Part shown: positions 8,303-17,269 of the stretch, in pieces
Position numbering within the stretch: position 1 is the stretch's first letter
How the letters are laid out: every line of letters starts with the position of its first letter
NCBI RefSeq assembly: GCF_003688915.1
Contig: NZ_REFU01000001.1
Location: 3,038,001-3,102,000, forward strand
Source: Rhodococcus sp. SBT000017
GTDB lineage: Bacteria; Actinomycetota; Actinomycetes; Mycobacteriales; Mycobacteriaceae
Length of the DNA: 64,000 bases
Direction of reading: 5' to 3'
Program-made: the position numbers and the translations under genes
The notes under the pieces: generated by a model
What the model saw: only the letters and a program-made list of their open reading frames with translations
Databases searched by the model: none
What the model was told of the DNA's origin: nothing

Positions 8303-9490
8303 TCACGTCAGCAGCTGATACGCCCTGAGCCCGACGTAGAGTTCCGCGGCTTGAATCGGATCACGGAAGTCGCGGCCGGTGAGCTCGGCGATGCGACGCA
8401 GCCGATACAACACCGTATTGCGGTGGTAGTGCAGCGATTCGGCGGCGTCGCGGGTGGAACCGCCGCACGAGAACCAGGCGTCGAGAGTGTCCAGCAGGCT
8501 CTGCCGTTCGGCTCGCGGCAACGCCAGCAGATCACCGAGTATCTGACGCGAGGCAATGCGGCCCGACGAGGGATCGCGGACCAGCAGCAGCGGTACCGGC
8601 ACGGAGTCGTAGCGCACCGGCGCGGACGGTGAGGCCGCGTTCGGGGTGCACGACCTCGCCAATCGGGCCTGACCGACGGCATCACCGATACCCGACGGAG
8701 ACCGGAAGACCGAACTCACCCCCACCCGTCCCGGACACAGCTCGCTCAGCGTGATCAACGCGCAATCGATGTCCGATTCCGTTGCGGCACAGATCAGCCC
8801 GACGCTACCGTCCACCTCGGCATCCCACACCGATTCGGCACCCACGGTACGGAGACGGGCGATCAACCCGTCGATCCCCACCGCTGCGGTCAACGGCTCC
8901 TGTGAGACCACTGCGAAGTAGCCGTGGTCGGGAATGCGAAACGTGCGCAACGCGTCCGCTGCCGCAGTCGGATTGGCACCGTGATCGGCGAAGAGCACAC
9001 GGATGAGTCGTCCACGGGCTTCGGCGCTTTCGCGCGCACGCATGTCGGCGCTCTCTCGATAGGCTTCCGCTGCCTCGTCGGAGTACACGTCGACCAGCGC
9101 CCAGACCTGAGCGGCCATGTCCAGCAACGCATGACTGGCCCGGCCATCCGAGCGTTCCATCAACTCGTCCCAGACCAACCTGCCGCCCAGCCGAAAAGCA
9201 TGCAGCAGAGCGGCCAGCGGTACGCCCTGCTCCGCTTTGAGGCGGCCCGCGTCGCGAGCCGCCTCGAGTCGCATGGGAGCACGACCGGACAGCTTGCCCA
9301 GCATCGACGCCAGATTGCTTCGCGACGCCTCGTAGAGCTGCTCGGTGGTGAGCAGCGTCGATTCGAGGTAGGCGTGCTCGGCACCCAGGATCCGTCGTAC
9401 CAATTCGGTCGCGAGATCGTCGACGCCGTCGAGCATCGTCGCGGCCAGATCGGTCGGTGACGGATGCACGTCGAACTCGGTCGCGGTCAT
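8303..9490 (-). CDS. PucR-type transcriptional regulator
   Basis: A 395-residue protein ending in the PucR helix-turn-helix ([18 protein letters not shown] near residue 365). A GGDEF-like central region follows the alpha-helical N-terminal sensory part ([16 protein letters not shown]). PucR/CdaR proteins activate nearby catabolic genes in response to a metabolite. It is divergent from the aldehyde dehydrogenase-GMC oxidoreductase pair, which it most likely controls. The inverted repeat at 9535-9550 between them is the candidate binding site. The start ATG at 9490 gives [10 protein letters not shown]. Confidence 0.88.
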   Translation of the reverse strand: MTATEFDVHPSPTDLAATMLDGVDDLATELVRRILGAEHAYLESTLLTTEQLYEASRSNLASMLGKLSGRAPMRLEAARDAGRLKAEQGVPLAALLHAFRLGGRLVWDELMERSDGRASHALLDMAAQVWALVDVYSDEAAEAYRESADMRARESAEARGRLIRVLFADHGANPTAAADALRTFRIPDHGYFAVVSQEPLTAAVGIDGLIARLRTVGAESVWDAEVDGSVGLICAATESDIDCALITLSELCPGRVGVSSVFRSPSGIGDAVGQARLARSCTPNAASPSAPVRYDSVPVPLLLVRDPSSGRIASRQILGDLLALPRAERQSLLDTLDAWFSCGGSTRDAAESLHYHRNTVLYRLRRIAELTGRDFRDPIQAAELYVGLRAYQLLT

Positions 9491-9534
9491 GACAGGACTC
9501 TAGCCTCACCCGTGTAAGCCACGCCACAGCGAAA

Positions 9535-9550
9535 TTGTGCGGCGGCACAA
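9535..9550. promoter_or_regulatory. Inverted repeat, candidate PucR operator
   Basis: TTGTGC-GGCG-GCACAA is a perfect 6-4-6 inverted repeat. It lies in the divergent gap between the PucR-type gene (start 9490) and the aldehyde dehydrogenase (start 9657). Its TTGTGC half-site also occurs upstream of the second PucR-type gene at about 30551. Confidence 0.5.
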
Positions 9551-9656
9551 ACCGTCGCACCCGATTTCAGGCCCGTGGCCCATAGCGTCCCGCGTCCGAG
9601 TGCGACCACAATCACAGTGGAAGCCGTGTACCCGAACGACGAGTGGAGCCGAGAAG

Positions 9657-11399
9657 TTGACCAGCGACGTCACCCCACACCTGCAATCCGTACCGACGAC
9701 GGGACCCACCGAGGCAGTCGACTCCGCACTCGTCGATCTGTCCGAGGGAGAGAAGAACTGGGGACGTCTCACCCTCGCCGAACGGCGGGCCCTCCTCGAA
9801 CGCGTGCATGCGCTGACCACAGCTCACGCGCAGGAGTGGGTGAGCGCGGCATCGTCGATCAAGGGACTCGACGCCTCGTCCAGTCTCGTCGGTGAGGAAT
9901 GGCTGTCGGGTCCGTACTCGTTCCTGAACGGACTCGGCACCGTGGCGCACACCCTCGCGGCGCTGGAAGCCGGCACCAGCCCACTGGCCGGTGCCACGTT
10001 CGGGACGGCACCCGGTGGGCGCACGACGGTGTCGGTGCTGCCCCTCAACATCTTCGAGCGACTCCTGCTCAACGGGTTCACGGCCGAGGTGTGGCTGAAG
10101 CCCGGAATCGACCGTGCAACCGCACAGCGGACCGCGGGCCTCGCCCAGCTCGATCCCACCCGCACCGCAGGCATCGGAGTAGTACTCGGCGCGGGCAACA
10201 TCACCTCCATTGCGCCGCTGGACGCGCTGTACGAACTGATCGCGTTCAACCGTGTCGTCGCACTCAAGCTCAACCCCATCATGGATCCGCTGCTGCCGGT
10301 GTTCGAGAAGATCCTCGCGCCGCTCGTCGACATCGGCGCACTGCGCTTGCTCACCGGCGGAGCCGACGTGGGCACCTACCTGGTGCAGCACGTGTCCGTC
10401 GACCACGTGCACATGACCGGCAGCGCCATCACGCACGACGCGATCGTCTTCGGTCCGGGCCCGGACGGAGCTGCGCGCAAGGCGGCCAACGACCCGATCC
10501 TCACCAAGGACATCTCCAGCGAACTCGGCGGCGTCTCGCCCACCATCGTTCTACCCGGTGAGTGGAGCCGCGCCGACATCGAGTTCCAGGCCGAACACAT
10601 CGCCACCCAACGCCTGCACAACAGTGGATACAACTGTGTCGCTTCGCAGGTCGTCGTGCTGTCCTCGGAGTGGAAGCAGCGCGACGAGTTCGTCGCCGCC
10701 CTGCGCGCCGCCCTCGACCGCGCGCCTGCACGAGCGCCCTACTACCCCGGCAGCGACAAGCGAGTGTCCGACGCCACCGCCACCTACCCGTCCGCCGAAC
10801 GCCTCGGCGAGCGCGGCGGCCGCGTGCTCATCACCGATCTGAACCCCGGCGAATACGCACCGCTGCTGCAGACCGAGTACTTCGCACCGGTCATGGGCAT
10901 CATCGAATTGCCCTACAGCGGAGCCGCGTTCGCGGCCAAGGCGGTACAGGCCGCGAACGAGGAATTCACCGGCACACTCGGCATCAACATCATCGGCACC
11001 CCCGGCACCATCAAGGGACTCGGAGAGAAGTTCGACACCATGCTCGCCGACCTGCGCTACGGCACCATCGCCGTCAACGCCTGGACGGCCATCGGCTTCC
11101 TCACCGCAGCGGCCACCTGGGGCGCATTCCCCGGCCACACCGTCGACGACGTGCAGAGCGGAATCGGCATCGTGCACAATGCATTACTGATCGACGGGGC
11201 CGAGCGAACAGTGGTGCGCGGGCCGTTCCGGCCGCTGCCGCGCTCGCTGATCAACGGCGAGCTCTCCATCTCCCCGAAGCCACCGTGGTTCGTCACCAAC
11301 AAGACCGCAGCATCGACCGGCAAGCTGCTCACCGCATTCGCGGGCGCACCGTCCTGGTCCAAGCTGCCGGCAATTTTCGCCTCCGCCCTGCGCGGGTAG
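9657..11399 (+). CDS. Aldehyde dehydrogenase family protein
   Basis: A 580-residue NAD(P)-dependent aldehyde dehydrogenase superfamily protein. The expected glutamate motif is ELGGVSP, and the catalytic cysteine sits in NSGYNCVAS (about residue 328), in place of the usual NxGQxC. It is longer than the normal ~480-500 residues, and the C-terminus carries an extra hydrophobic/basic part. I chose the TTG at 9657 because GGAG lies eight bases upstream and the codons before it do not look coding; the first in-frame ATG (9537) falls inside the operator region. It is followed 32 bases later by a GMC oxidoreductase, so an alcohol-to-aldehyde-to-acid pathway is likely. Confidence 0.85.
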   Translation: MTSDVTPHLQSVPTTGPTEAVDSALVDLSEGEKNWGRLTLAERRALLERVHALTTAHAQEWVSAASSIKGLDASSSLVGEEWLSGPYSFLNGLGTVAHTLAALEAGTSPLAGATFGTAPGGRTTVSVLPLNIFERLLLNGFTAEVWLKPGIDRATAQRTAGLAQLDPTRTAGIGVVLGAGNITSIAPLDALYELIAFNRVVALKLNPIMDPLLPVFEKILAPLVDIGALRLLTGGADVGTYLVQHVSVDHVHMTGSAITHDAIVFGPGPDGAARKAANDPILTKDISSELGGVSPTIVLPGEWSRADIEFQAEHIATQRLHNSGYNCVASQVVVLSSEWKQRDEFVAALRAALDRAPARAPYYPGSDKRVSDATATYPSAERLGERGGRVLITDLNPGEYAPLLQTEYFAPVMGIIELPYSGAAFAAKAVQAANEEFTGTLGINIIGTPGTIKGLGEKFDTMLADLRYGTIAVNAWTAIGFLTAAATWGAFPGHTVDDVQSGIGIVHNALLIDGAERTVVRGPFRPLPRSLINGELSISPKPPWFVTNKTAASTGKLLTAFAGAPSWSKLPAIFASALRG

Positions 11400-11431
11400 A
11401 ACCCAGCGTCGACGACGACCGAAGGACAATC

Positions 11432-13018
11432 ATGAGCTCTCAGCGCACGACGGCCGACTACATCGTGGTTGGCGCAGGTTCGGCAGGCGCGGTGGTGGCC
11501 AATCGCCTCAGCGCAGACCCCCGCAACGAGGTGATCCTCCTCGAGGCAGGCCCCGAGGACAAGAACAAGTTCGCCCACATCCCCGCTGCATTCTCCAAAC
11601 TTTTTCGTAGCGAAGTCGACTGGGACTACCTCACCGAACCGCAACCGGAGCTGCGTGATCGCAGCATCTACTGGCCACGCGGCAAGATGCTCGGCGGCTC
11701 GTCGTCGATGAACGCGATGATGTGGGTTCGCGGATTCGCCGCCGACTACGACGAGTGGGCGGCGGTGTCCGACGACTCCTGGTCGTTCCGCAACCTCGTC
11801 GGATACTTCCGCAAGATCGAGAACATCGAGGGCACAACCGAACTCGATGCAGGTACCGACGGCCCGCTCGTCGTCTCGCACCAGCGCAGCTCACGCGCCC
11901 TGACGTCCTCGTTCCTCGACGCCGTCGAAGAAGCCGGCTACCCGGTTGAAACGGCGAACCTGCCCGAGCCCAAGGGCTTCAGCCGAACCATGGTCAACCA
12001 GAAGCGCGGAGCACGGTGGAGCACCGCCGATGCATACCTGCGGCCGGCGAAGAAGCGCAAGAACCTCACCATCCTCACCGACGCGCAGGCCACCCGCGTC
12101 CTCTTCGAGGGCAGCGCCGCGGTAGGCGTCGAATACACCTCCGGCGGATCGCTGCACACCGTGCGCGCACGCAGAGAAGTGATCCTGTCCGGCGGAGCCA
12201 TCAACACCCCGCAACTGCTGATGCTCTCGGGCATCGGCGACCAGGAACAACTGAAGTCGCACGGCATCACGGTCCGGCATCACTCACCGGGCGTCGGGCA
12301 GAATCTGCTCGACCATCTGGCCGCCCTCATCGGCTGGCAGACCGAGACCGACTCCCTCTTCCACGCCGAGAAGATCCCGGAACTGGTCAACTACCTCGCG
12401 CGCCGACGCGGCATGCTCACCTCCAACGTCGGCGAGGCGTACGGATTCATCAAGAGCCGCGAGGACCTGGCCCTGCCCGACGTCGAACTCATCTTCGGCC
12501 CGGCACCGTTCTTCGACGAGGGCCTCATCGCCCAGGACGCCCACGCCGCAGTCATCGGGTCCGTATTGGTGAAGCCGGAGAGCCGCGGCGAGATCACCCT
12601 CCGATCGGCCGACCCGTTGGCCAAGCCCATCGTCGAACCCCGCTACCTCAGCGACCCCGGCGGACTGGACCGCAAGGCGATGATCGAAGGCCTCCGCGTC
12701 TGCGTCGCGATCTCCGAAACCCCGTCGTTGAAGGGACTGCTCGGCGACGTCGTACGCCCCAGGGTGGCGTCGAACATCTCCCCGGCGGACCTGCTCACCG
12801 AGGCCCTCGAGCAGAATGCGCACACTCTGTATCACCCCGTCGGCACTGCCCGTATGGGCAACGATGCCGACAGTGTCGTCGATGCCGAGCTGCGGGTGCG
12901 GGGCGTCGACCGCCTTCGCGTCGCCGACGCGTCGATCATGCCGAGCATCATCCGCGGACACACTCACGCGCCTTCGGTGGTGATCGGCGAACGAGCAGCG
13001 GACTTGATCCTTCGTTGA
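11432..13018 (+). CDS. GMC family FAD-dependent alcohol oxidoreductase
   Basis: A 528-residue glucose-methanol-choline oxidoreductase. The FAD-binding motif is DYIVVGAGSAGAVVANRL at the N-terminus. The GMC signature GPRGKMLGGSSSMNAMMW-like region is present (RGKMLGGSSSMN), as is the C-terminal active-site histidine region HPVGTARMG, followed by VRGVDRLRVADASIMPSI. It resembles choline dehydrogenase and polyethylene-glycol dehydrogenase. ATG at 11432 is preceded by GAAGGA. Together with the upstream aldehyde dehydrogenase it probably oxidises a primary alcohol or alcohol-terminated polymer to an acid; the natural substrate is not visible in the sequence. Confidence 0.9.
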   Translation: MSSQRTTADYIVVGAGSAGAVVANRLSADPRNEVILLEAGPEDKNKFAHIPAAFSKLFRSEVDWDYLTEPQPELRDRSIYWPRGKMLGGSSSMNAMMWVRGFAADYDEWAAVSDDSWSFRNLVGYFRKIENIEGTTELDAGTDGPLVVSHQRSSRALTSSFLDAVEEAGYPVETANLPEPKGFSRTMVNQKRGARWSTADAYLRPAKKRKNLTILTDAQATRVLFEGSAAVGVEYTSGGSLHTVRARREVILSGGAINTPQLLMLSGIGDQEQLKSHGITVRHHSPGVGQNLLDHLAALIGWQTETDSLFHAEKIPELVNYLARRRGMLTSNVGEAYGFIKSREDLALPDVELIFGPAPFFDEGLIAQDAHAAVIGSVLVKPESRGEITLRSADPLAKPIVEPRYLSDPGGLDRKAMIEGLRVCVAISETPSLKGLLGDVVRPRVASNISPADLLTEALEQNAHTLYHPVGTARMGNDADSVVDAELRVRGVDRLRVADASIMPSIIRGHTHAPSVVIGERAADLILR

Positions 13019-13047
13019 TCCGCACGTGAACCTTTCGGAAAATTTCC

Positions 13048-13074
13048 GGTTTGGGAGTCCGGTTTGTCGGGTAA
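13048..13074 (+). promoter_or_regulatory. SigF/SigB-like promoter
   Basis: GGTTT (13048-13052), a 16-base spacer and GGGTAA (13069-13074) match the general-stress SigF/SigB promoter pattern. A start near 13081 would leave a 5' leader of about 100 bases before the lipoprotein gene. An 11-bp near-palindrome, GGAAAATTTCC, precedes it. Confidence 0.4.
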
Positions 13075-13182
13075 CAGGTGGGCACGCTCCCTTGCAGGGG
13101 ATCGAGATGGAACCCATCCGCTCGGCAAGCAGCGCCGAATGACCCACAACGCTCGAGAGACGAGCACGGAAGGTTGACCGAC

Positions 13183-13866
13183 ATGTTCACTGTTCGTAAA
13201 GCTTTGGCCGCCACCGCAATCGGTGCACTCACCATCGTCCCGCTTGCCGCATGCTCCAGCGAGGAAGCATCCGACACCGTCGACGCAGCCACCTCTTCGG
13301 CAGCAGAAGCCGTGGAGAGCGAGCCCGAGCCCGCAGCCGAGGTCGAGGACCTCACCGGTGTCGACACCGCAGTTGCTCTGGATGCCGGCTTCACCGGCGC
13401 ACTGACCACTCTGGGCCTCACGCCCGGCGTCGTCGGAACCGCGACCCTGGCAGACGGTTCCATCGCGTTCCCGATCACCGGCGGCGACGTCAAGTACTGG
13501 GAGCCCGGCACCGTCGACCCCTACGTCCAGGGCGAGATCAACCACGACGGCAGCGGCCTGTCGCTGACCGCAGGCGAGACCGTCGTCGAGCTCATCAACT
13601 TCGACATCGACCCGGGCACTTCGATCCTCACCGGTGACGTCATGGTCAACGGCGAAGAAGCAGCTGCAGACGCAGTTCTGTTCGATCTCGACGGCCGCAC
13701 CCTGCAGCCGCTCGCTACCGGACCCGACAACACCGCAATCCTGCAGGGCACCGAGGTGAAGATCTCGGAGACCGCTGCCGGACTGCTCAACAGCACCTTC
13801 AACACCGATGCTGTGACCCCGGGACTGCTCGTGGGCGTTGCGACCATCACGATCAACACCGCATAA
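13183..13866 (+). CDS. Lipoprotein of unknown function
   Basis: A 227-residue lipoprotein precursor: MFTVRKALAATAIG, hydrophobic core, then the lipobox LAAC, so Cys acylation and membrane anchoring are predicted. It is followed by an acidic Ser/Ala/Glu-rich linker (about 40 residues). The remainder is a beta-rich domain with repeated ITGGDV, LTGDVMVNG and FDLDGRTLQPL motifs; I cannot name a family. The ATG at 13183 follows GGAAGG; an upstream in-frame ATG at 13078 would precede the signal by 35 residues and is unlikely. A SigF-like promoter upstream suggests stress-linked expression, and a strong terminator follows. Confidence 0.75.
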   Translation: MFTVRKALAATAIGALTIVPLAACSSEEASDTVDAATSSAAEAVESEPEPAAEVEDLTGVDTAVALDAGFTGALTTLGLTPGVVGTATLADGSIAFPITGGDVKYWEPGTVDPYVQGEINHDGSGLSLTAGETVVELINFDIDPGTSILTGDVMVNGEEAAADAVLFDLDGRTLQPLATGPDNTAILQGTEVKISETAAGLLNSTFNTDAVTPGLLVGVATITINTA

Positions 13867-13880
13867 TCACTTCCTGAACG

Positions 13881-13928
13881 CCCGTGCGCGAGTCGCCGCC
13901 GTCGAAGACGGCGGCCCTCGCGCACGGG
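13881..13928 (+). terminator. Long GC-rich terminator hairpin
   Basis: CCCGTGCGCGAG and CTCGCGCACGGG pair across 13881-13928. The inner stem GCCGCCGTC/GACGGCGGC closes on a GAA loop. It lies 15 bases after the lipoprotein stop. Confidence 0.85.
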
Positions 13929-13957
13929 TGTTTGCGTCGCATGGTCAGGAGCCTCGA

Positions 13958-14428
13958 ATGAGGGCGTTCACGAAGATCTACGGCGGGCACCCGCTGCACG
14001 CGGTCGGTCTACTGCTGTCGTTCGCGCTGGTCGGCTACGTCGTCACTCTCGCCGGGCCGCAGAGTCTGTGGAACAGCGACATCTGGTGGAAGTCCATACT
14101 CGTGTGGTTCTTCGGATCGGTACTGCTGCACGACGCCGTACTGTTCCCGCTCTACTCGCTGGCCGATCGAGTGATCACCCGTATCCCACGCCGAACCCTG
14201 GCCGTGTCACCGGTGAATTTCGTTCGTGTCCCCGCCCTCGGAACCGCACTGACGTTTCTGATGTTCTTCCCCGGGATACTCTCGCAGGGTGCGGAGTCCT
14301 ACCGCGCCGCAACCGGTTCGACGCAGGAGCCATTCCTCGGACGTTGGCTCGCGTTGACCGCTGCGTTGTTCATCGTGAGCGCAATCGCTTACTTCATTCG
14401 ATTGATCCTCGTACGGAGCCGAGCATGA
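13958..14428 (+). CDS. Integral membrane protein, four predicted segments
   Basis: A 156-residue hydrophobic protein with about four membrane helices: AVGLLLSFALVGYVVTL, SILVWFFGSVLLHDAV, VPALGTALTFLMFFPGIL and WLALTAALFIVSAIAYFIRL. A conserved-looking LLHDAVLFPLYSLADR motif lies between helices two and three. The start MRAFTKIYGG at 13958 follows AGGAG. Its stop overlaps the start of the methyltransferase gene (ATGA), implying coupled expression. Function is not known. Confidence 0.75.
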   Translation: MRAFTKIYGGHPLHAVGLLLSFALVGYVVTLAGPQSLWNSDIWWKSILVWFFGSVLLHDAVLFPLYSLADRVITRIPRRTLAVSPVNFVRVPALGTALTFLMFFPGILSQGAESYRAATGSTQEPFLGRWLALTAALFIVSAIAYFIRLILVRSRA

Positions 14429-15090
14429 GCGTTACCGCCGATACACTCTTCAACCGCGCAGCAGCTGGACTACCCTGCTGGATAGGCGATTCCGACGGCA
14501 GCAGGCAGAAGCTCCCCACCGCCCGCTGGATGGGTGGCAGCGCCTCGTCCGCGGAGGATCGCCGCGCCGATCGCGCCATGCTCAGCCGATGCACCGGCTC
14601 CACCATCGATCTCGGCTGCGGGCCCGGGCGCCTCACCGAAGCGCTTGCCCGACGCGGTGTTTCGGCACTCGGAGTCGACACCTCCAAAGCAGCTGTCGAT
14701 CTGACCATCGGCCGCGGCGGCAATGCCGTGCTCCGCGACCTCTTCGAGCCGCTGCCCGACACCGGCAACTGGTCTTGTGTCCTGCTTGCGGACGGCAACA
14801 TCGGCATCGGCGGCGACCCGGTGCGACTGCTCCGCCGCGCGGCGGATCTACTGGCACCGCACGGAGCGGTCATTGCCGAAGTGGATGCGCCCAGCGACAC
14901 AGGAGTTCGCCACCGCACCGTTCGATGGGAAACCGACACCATGGTCGGCGACTGGTTCGCCTGGTCGAGTGTCAGCGCCGACGCCACCGCGGATCTCGCC
15001 GGTGCCGCCGGCCTTCGAGTGGTGGACGTGGCACCGATCGACGGGCGCTGGTTCGCTCAGATGACGCTGGCTCCGTTCACCAATTCGTGA
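14425..15090 (+). CDS. Class I SAM-dependent methyltransferase
   Basis: A 221-residue protein with the SAM-binding motif TIDLGCGPGRLTEAL (about residue 61), then the acidic loop ALGVDTSKAAVD and the post-motif LLADGNIGIGGD. The motif places it in the Rossmann-type class I family; the acceptor cannot be predicted. The start ATG overlaps the stop of the upstream membrane protein by four bases, and its 3' end overlaps the convergent membrane-protein gene by 14 bases. Confidence 0.85.
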   Translation: MSVTADTLFNRAAAGLPCWIGDSDGSRQKLPTARWMGGSASSAEDRRADRAMLSRCTGSTIDLGCGPGRLTEALARRGVSALGVDTSKAAVDLTIGRGGNAVLRDLFEPLPDTGNWSCVLLADGNIGIGGDPVRLLRRAADLLAPHGAVIAEVDAPSDTGVRHRTVRWETDTMVGDWFAWSSVSADATADLAGAAGLRVVDVAPIDGRWFAQMTLAPFTNS

Positions 15091-16393
15091 ACAGCAGATG
15101 ATTGATCGCCAACGCACCGATCACCTGCAGTGCCAACCAGAAACGATGCGTCCTGATCGGCAACACCGCGGGCGCGATCAGCATCCACATCGCGAAGGGC
15201 AGCCAGATTCTCTCGGTCTCGGCTTTGCTCAACTGGCTCAGATCAGCCATCACCACCGCGGCGATCGCCGCGATCACCAACAGATTGATCGGCTCGAGCC
15301 GGGTGAGAATCCGCGGGAACGCCGCGGGCACAGCAACACCCAGCGCGCAGAACATCGCCGCGAAGTTGGCCCAACCCCAGTACTCGAACGGGCGATCGGT
15401 CGCGATGCCCTGGTAGTAGCGCTCCTGCACCAGCAAGTAGCCGTCGTACCACCAGAATCCGTACGCGGTGAAGATCCCGGCGACGATCAGTGCACCGATC
15501 AGCGCGCCGACGAACGGCAGAATCCTCCGTCCGGCGATCAGTACCGCGACGGCGGGCAGGCCCATCAGCACCAACCCGTAGTTCAGGTACACGCCGAAAC
15601 CGAGCAACACTCCCGCGCCGATCGACGCGGGCCACAGGTAGCGCTTCGTGGAGATCGCCAGCAGCGCAATTCCCCACGCGGCGACACCTGCGTAGAACGC
15701 ATCGGCCGAGACGGCGATCCAGATTGCCGCCGGGGCGATCGCCACGAACGGTGCTGCACGCCGTGCGATGTTCTCGTCGCCGAGTACCCGGAGTGTGAGT
15801 ACCAGCGCCACAGCGGCACTCGTACCGACCAGCACGCAGAGCGTCGCCGCCCAGGCTCCACCGCCGAGGCCGAGACGGTCGAGCCACACGAAGGTGAGCA
15901 ACGCGCCGGGTGGATGACCCGACACATGCGTCGTCCACGAATCGGCCTGGTAGTCCAGGATGCGATCGGAGAAGCCGCGGAGCGTGGCGGGAATGTCGGT
16001 GACGCCGGGCACTTCGTGCAAGTACTCGTCGGTCGATGCCAGCCGGTTCACGAAGCCGCGCTTCCAACCGTCCACCATCGCCAGCGACATCGTCCAGGCC
16101 GCCGACGCACCCCACACGACGAACAACAGTCGCGTCCACGACAGTCGACGTGCCACCGTCGGCCCCCACAACACCGTGGCCACGGCGATCAGGACGGCGA
16201 CGGGAGTTCCCCATCCCACGTGAATCTCGCGGAAGCCGAACAGCGGTGCCGCATCGGCGAAATCGCGCACCTGCTGCGGAGTTCTGTTGATGATGGGGGT
16301 GACGAGTTCGTTGCCGAGGTACGGAACGACGAACGCGACCGCGACGAGCACGACGGCCAACGTGCCTGCGACGGCTTCTCTCCAGTAACGGAT
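15077..16393 (-). CDS. Polytopic membrane protein, Rv0541c-like (GT-C glycosyltransferase type)
   Basis: A roughly 430-residue protein with ten or more hydrophobic segments. HVGWGTPVAV, YQADSWTTHVSGHPPGALL and TFVWLDRLGLGGGAWA give a conserved external-loop signature like that of M. tuberculosis Rv0541c, in the neighbourhood of the same mtnP-epimerase-GT2-DUF2064 genes. GT-C lipid-linked sugar transferases have this architecture; donor and acceptor are unknown. The start is uncertain: there is no ATG, GTG or TTG until TTG at 16360. ATC at 16393 lies eight bases after GGGAG and would give a better cytosolic N-terminus (IRYWREAV). The upstream ATG at 16660 is antisense to mtnP and is not credible. 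Confidence 0.75.
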   Translation of the reverse strand: MRYWREAVAGTLAVVLVAVAFVVPYLGNELVTPIINRTPQQVRDFADAAPLFGFREIHVGWGTPVAVLIAVATVLWGPTVARRLSWTRLLFVVWGASAAWTMSLAMVDGWKRGFVNRLASTDEYLHEVPGVTDIPATLRGFSDRILDYQADSWTTHVSGHPPGALLTFVWLDRLGLGGGAWAATLCVLVGTSAAVALVLTLRVLGDENIARRAAPFVAIAPAAIWIAVSADAFYAGVAAWGIALLAISTKRYLWPASIGAGVLLGFGVYLNYGLVLMGLPAVAVLIAGRRILPFVGALIGALIVAGIFTAYGFWWYDGYLLVQERYYQGIATDRPFEYWGWANFAAMFCALGVAVPAAFPRILTRLEPINLLVIAAIAAVVMADLSQLSKAETERIWLPFAMWMLIAPAVLPIRTHRFWLALQVIGALAINHLLFTNW

Positions 16394-16471
16394 AGTCTTT
16401 TCTCCCTGCGGACTCGAGGCGAACGCGACTTCGGACCAGCATATCGACCGACGGTGATGGAGGATGAGTAG

Positions 16472-17269
16472 ATGAACTACGACGCGACGGGGCGGGCCGA
16501 GATAGCCGTCATCGGCGGCAGCGGCTTCTACTCGTTCTTCGCGGGCGACGCCGAAGAGGTAGTGCTCGACACCCCCTACGGCGCTCCCAGCGCCCCGATC
16601 ACGCTGGGCGAGGTGGAAGGTCGGCGAGTCGCGTTTCTGCCCAGACACGGCCGAAACCACGAGTTTTCACCGCACACGCTGCCGTATCGCGCCAACATGT
16701 GGGCGCTGCGGATGCTCGGGGTGAGGCGAGTGCTCGCGCCGTGTGCGGTCGGATCCCTGGTGTCCGAGTACGGCCCGGGCACCGTCGTGATTCCCGATCA
16801 GCTCGTCGACCGAACCTCAGGGCGTGCACAGACCTACTTCGACGAGGGCGGGATTCACGTCGAATTCGCAGACCCGTACTGCCCCACGCTGAGGAAGTCC
16901 GCGGTCCAGGATTCGGCGATCGACGGCGGCGTCATGGTCGTCGTCGAAGGCCCTCGGTTCTCCACTCGTGCCGAGAGCCAATGGTTCGCCCGCCAGGGTT
17001 GGACACTGGTGAACATGACCGGCCACCCCGAGGCGGTCCTGGCTCGCGAACTCGAACTCTGTTATGCACCGATCGCATTGGTGACCGACCTCGACGCCGG
17101 CATCGAATCGGGTCAGGGCGTCAAGGCGGTGGACGTGTTCGCTGAATTCCAGAAGAACATCGAGCCGCTCAAGGCACTGGTGCGCTCGGCCATCTCCGAC
17201 GCTCCCACCGGCGACTGCCCCACGTGTCGGGTGCACACCGGCCTCACGCTGCCGATCGAACTGCCATGA
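16472..17269 (+). CDS. mtnP: S-methyl-5'-thioadenosine phosphorylase
   Basis: A 265-residue purine-phosphorylase family protein that splits methylthioadenosine with phosphate to adenine and methylthioribose-1-phosphate. Motifs: AVIGGSGFY, FLPRHGRNHEFSPHTLPYRANMWAL (phosphate/nucleoside site), EGPRFSTRAES, and NMTGHPEAVLARELELCY. GGAGG precedes the ATG by about nine bases. It is the first gene of an operon in which all junctions overlap: mtnP, epimerase, GT2, DUF2064. The same order is known from Rv0535 onward in M. tuberculosis. NMTGHPE agrees with MTAP-type enzymes, but purine nucleoside phosphorylase activity cannot be excluded. Confidence 0.9.
   Translation: MNYDATGRAEIAVIGGSGFYSFFAGDAEEVVLDTPYGAPSAPITLGEVEGRRVAFLPRHGRNHEFSPHTLPYRANMWALRMLGVRRVLAPCAVGSLVSEYGPGTVVIPDQLVDRTSGRAQTYFDEGGIHVEFADPYCPTLRKSAVQDSAIDGGVMVVVEGPRFSTRAESQWFARQGWTLVNMTGHPEAVLARELELCYAPIALVTDLDAGIESGQGVKAVDVFAEFQKNIEPLKALVRSAISDAPTGDCPTCRVHTGLTLPIELP

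Noticed and set aside
15243..16442. Minus-strand frame with a proper ATG overlapping the Rv0541c-like gene
   Set aside because: Its product is Arg-rich and lacks membrane segments; the other frame has convincing helices and family motifs.
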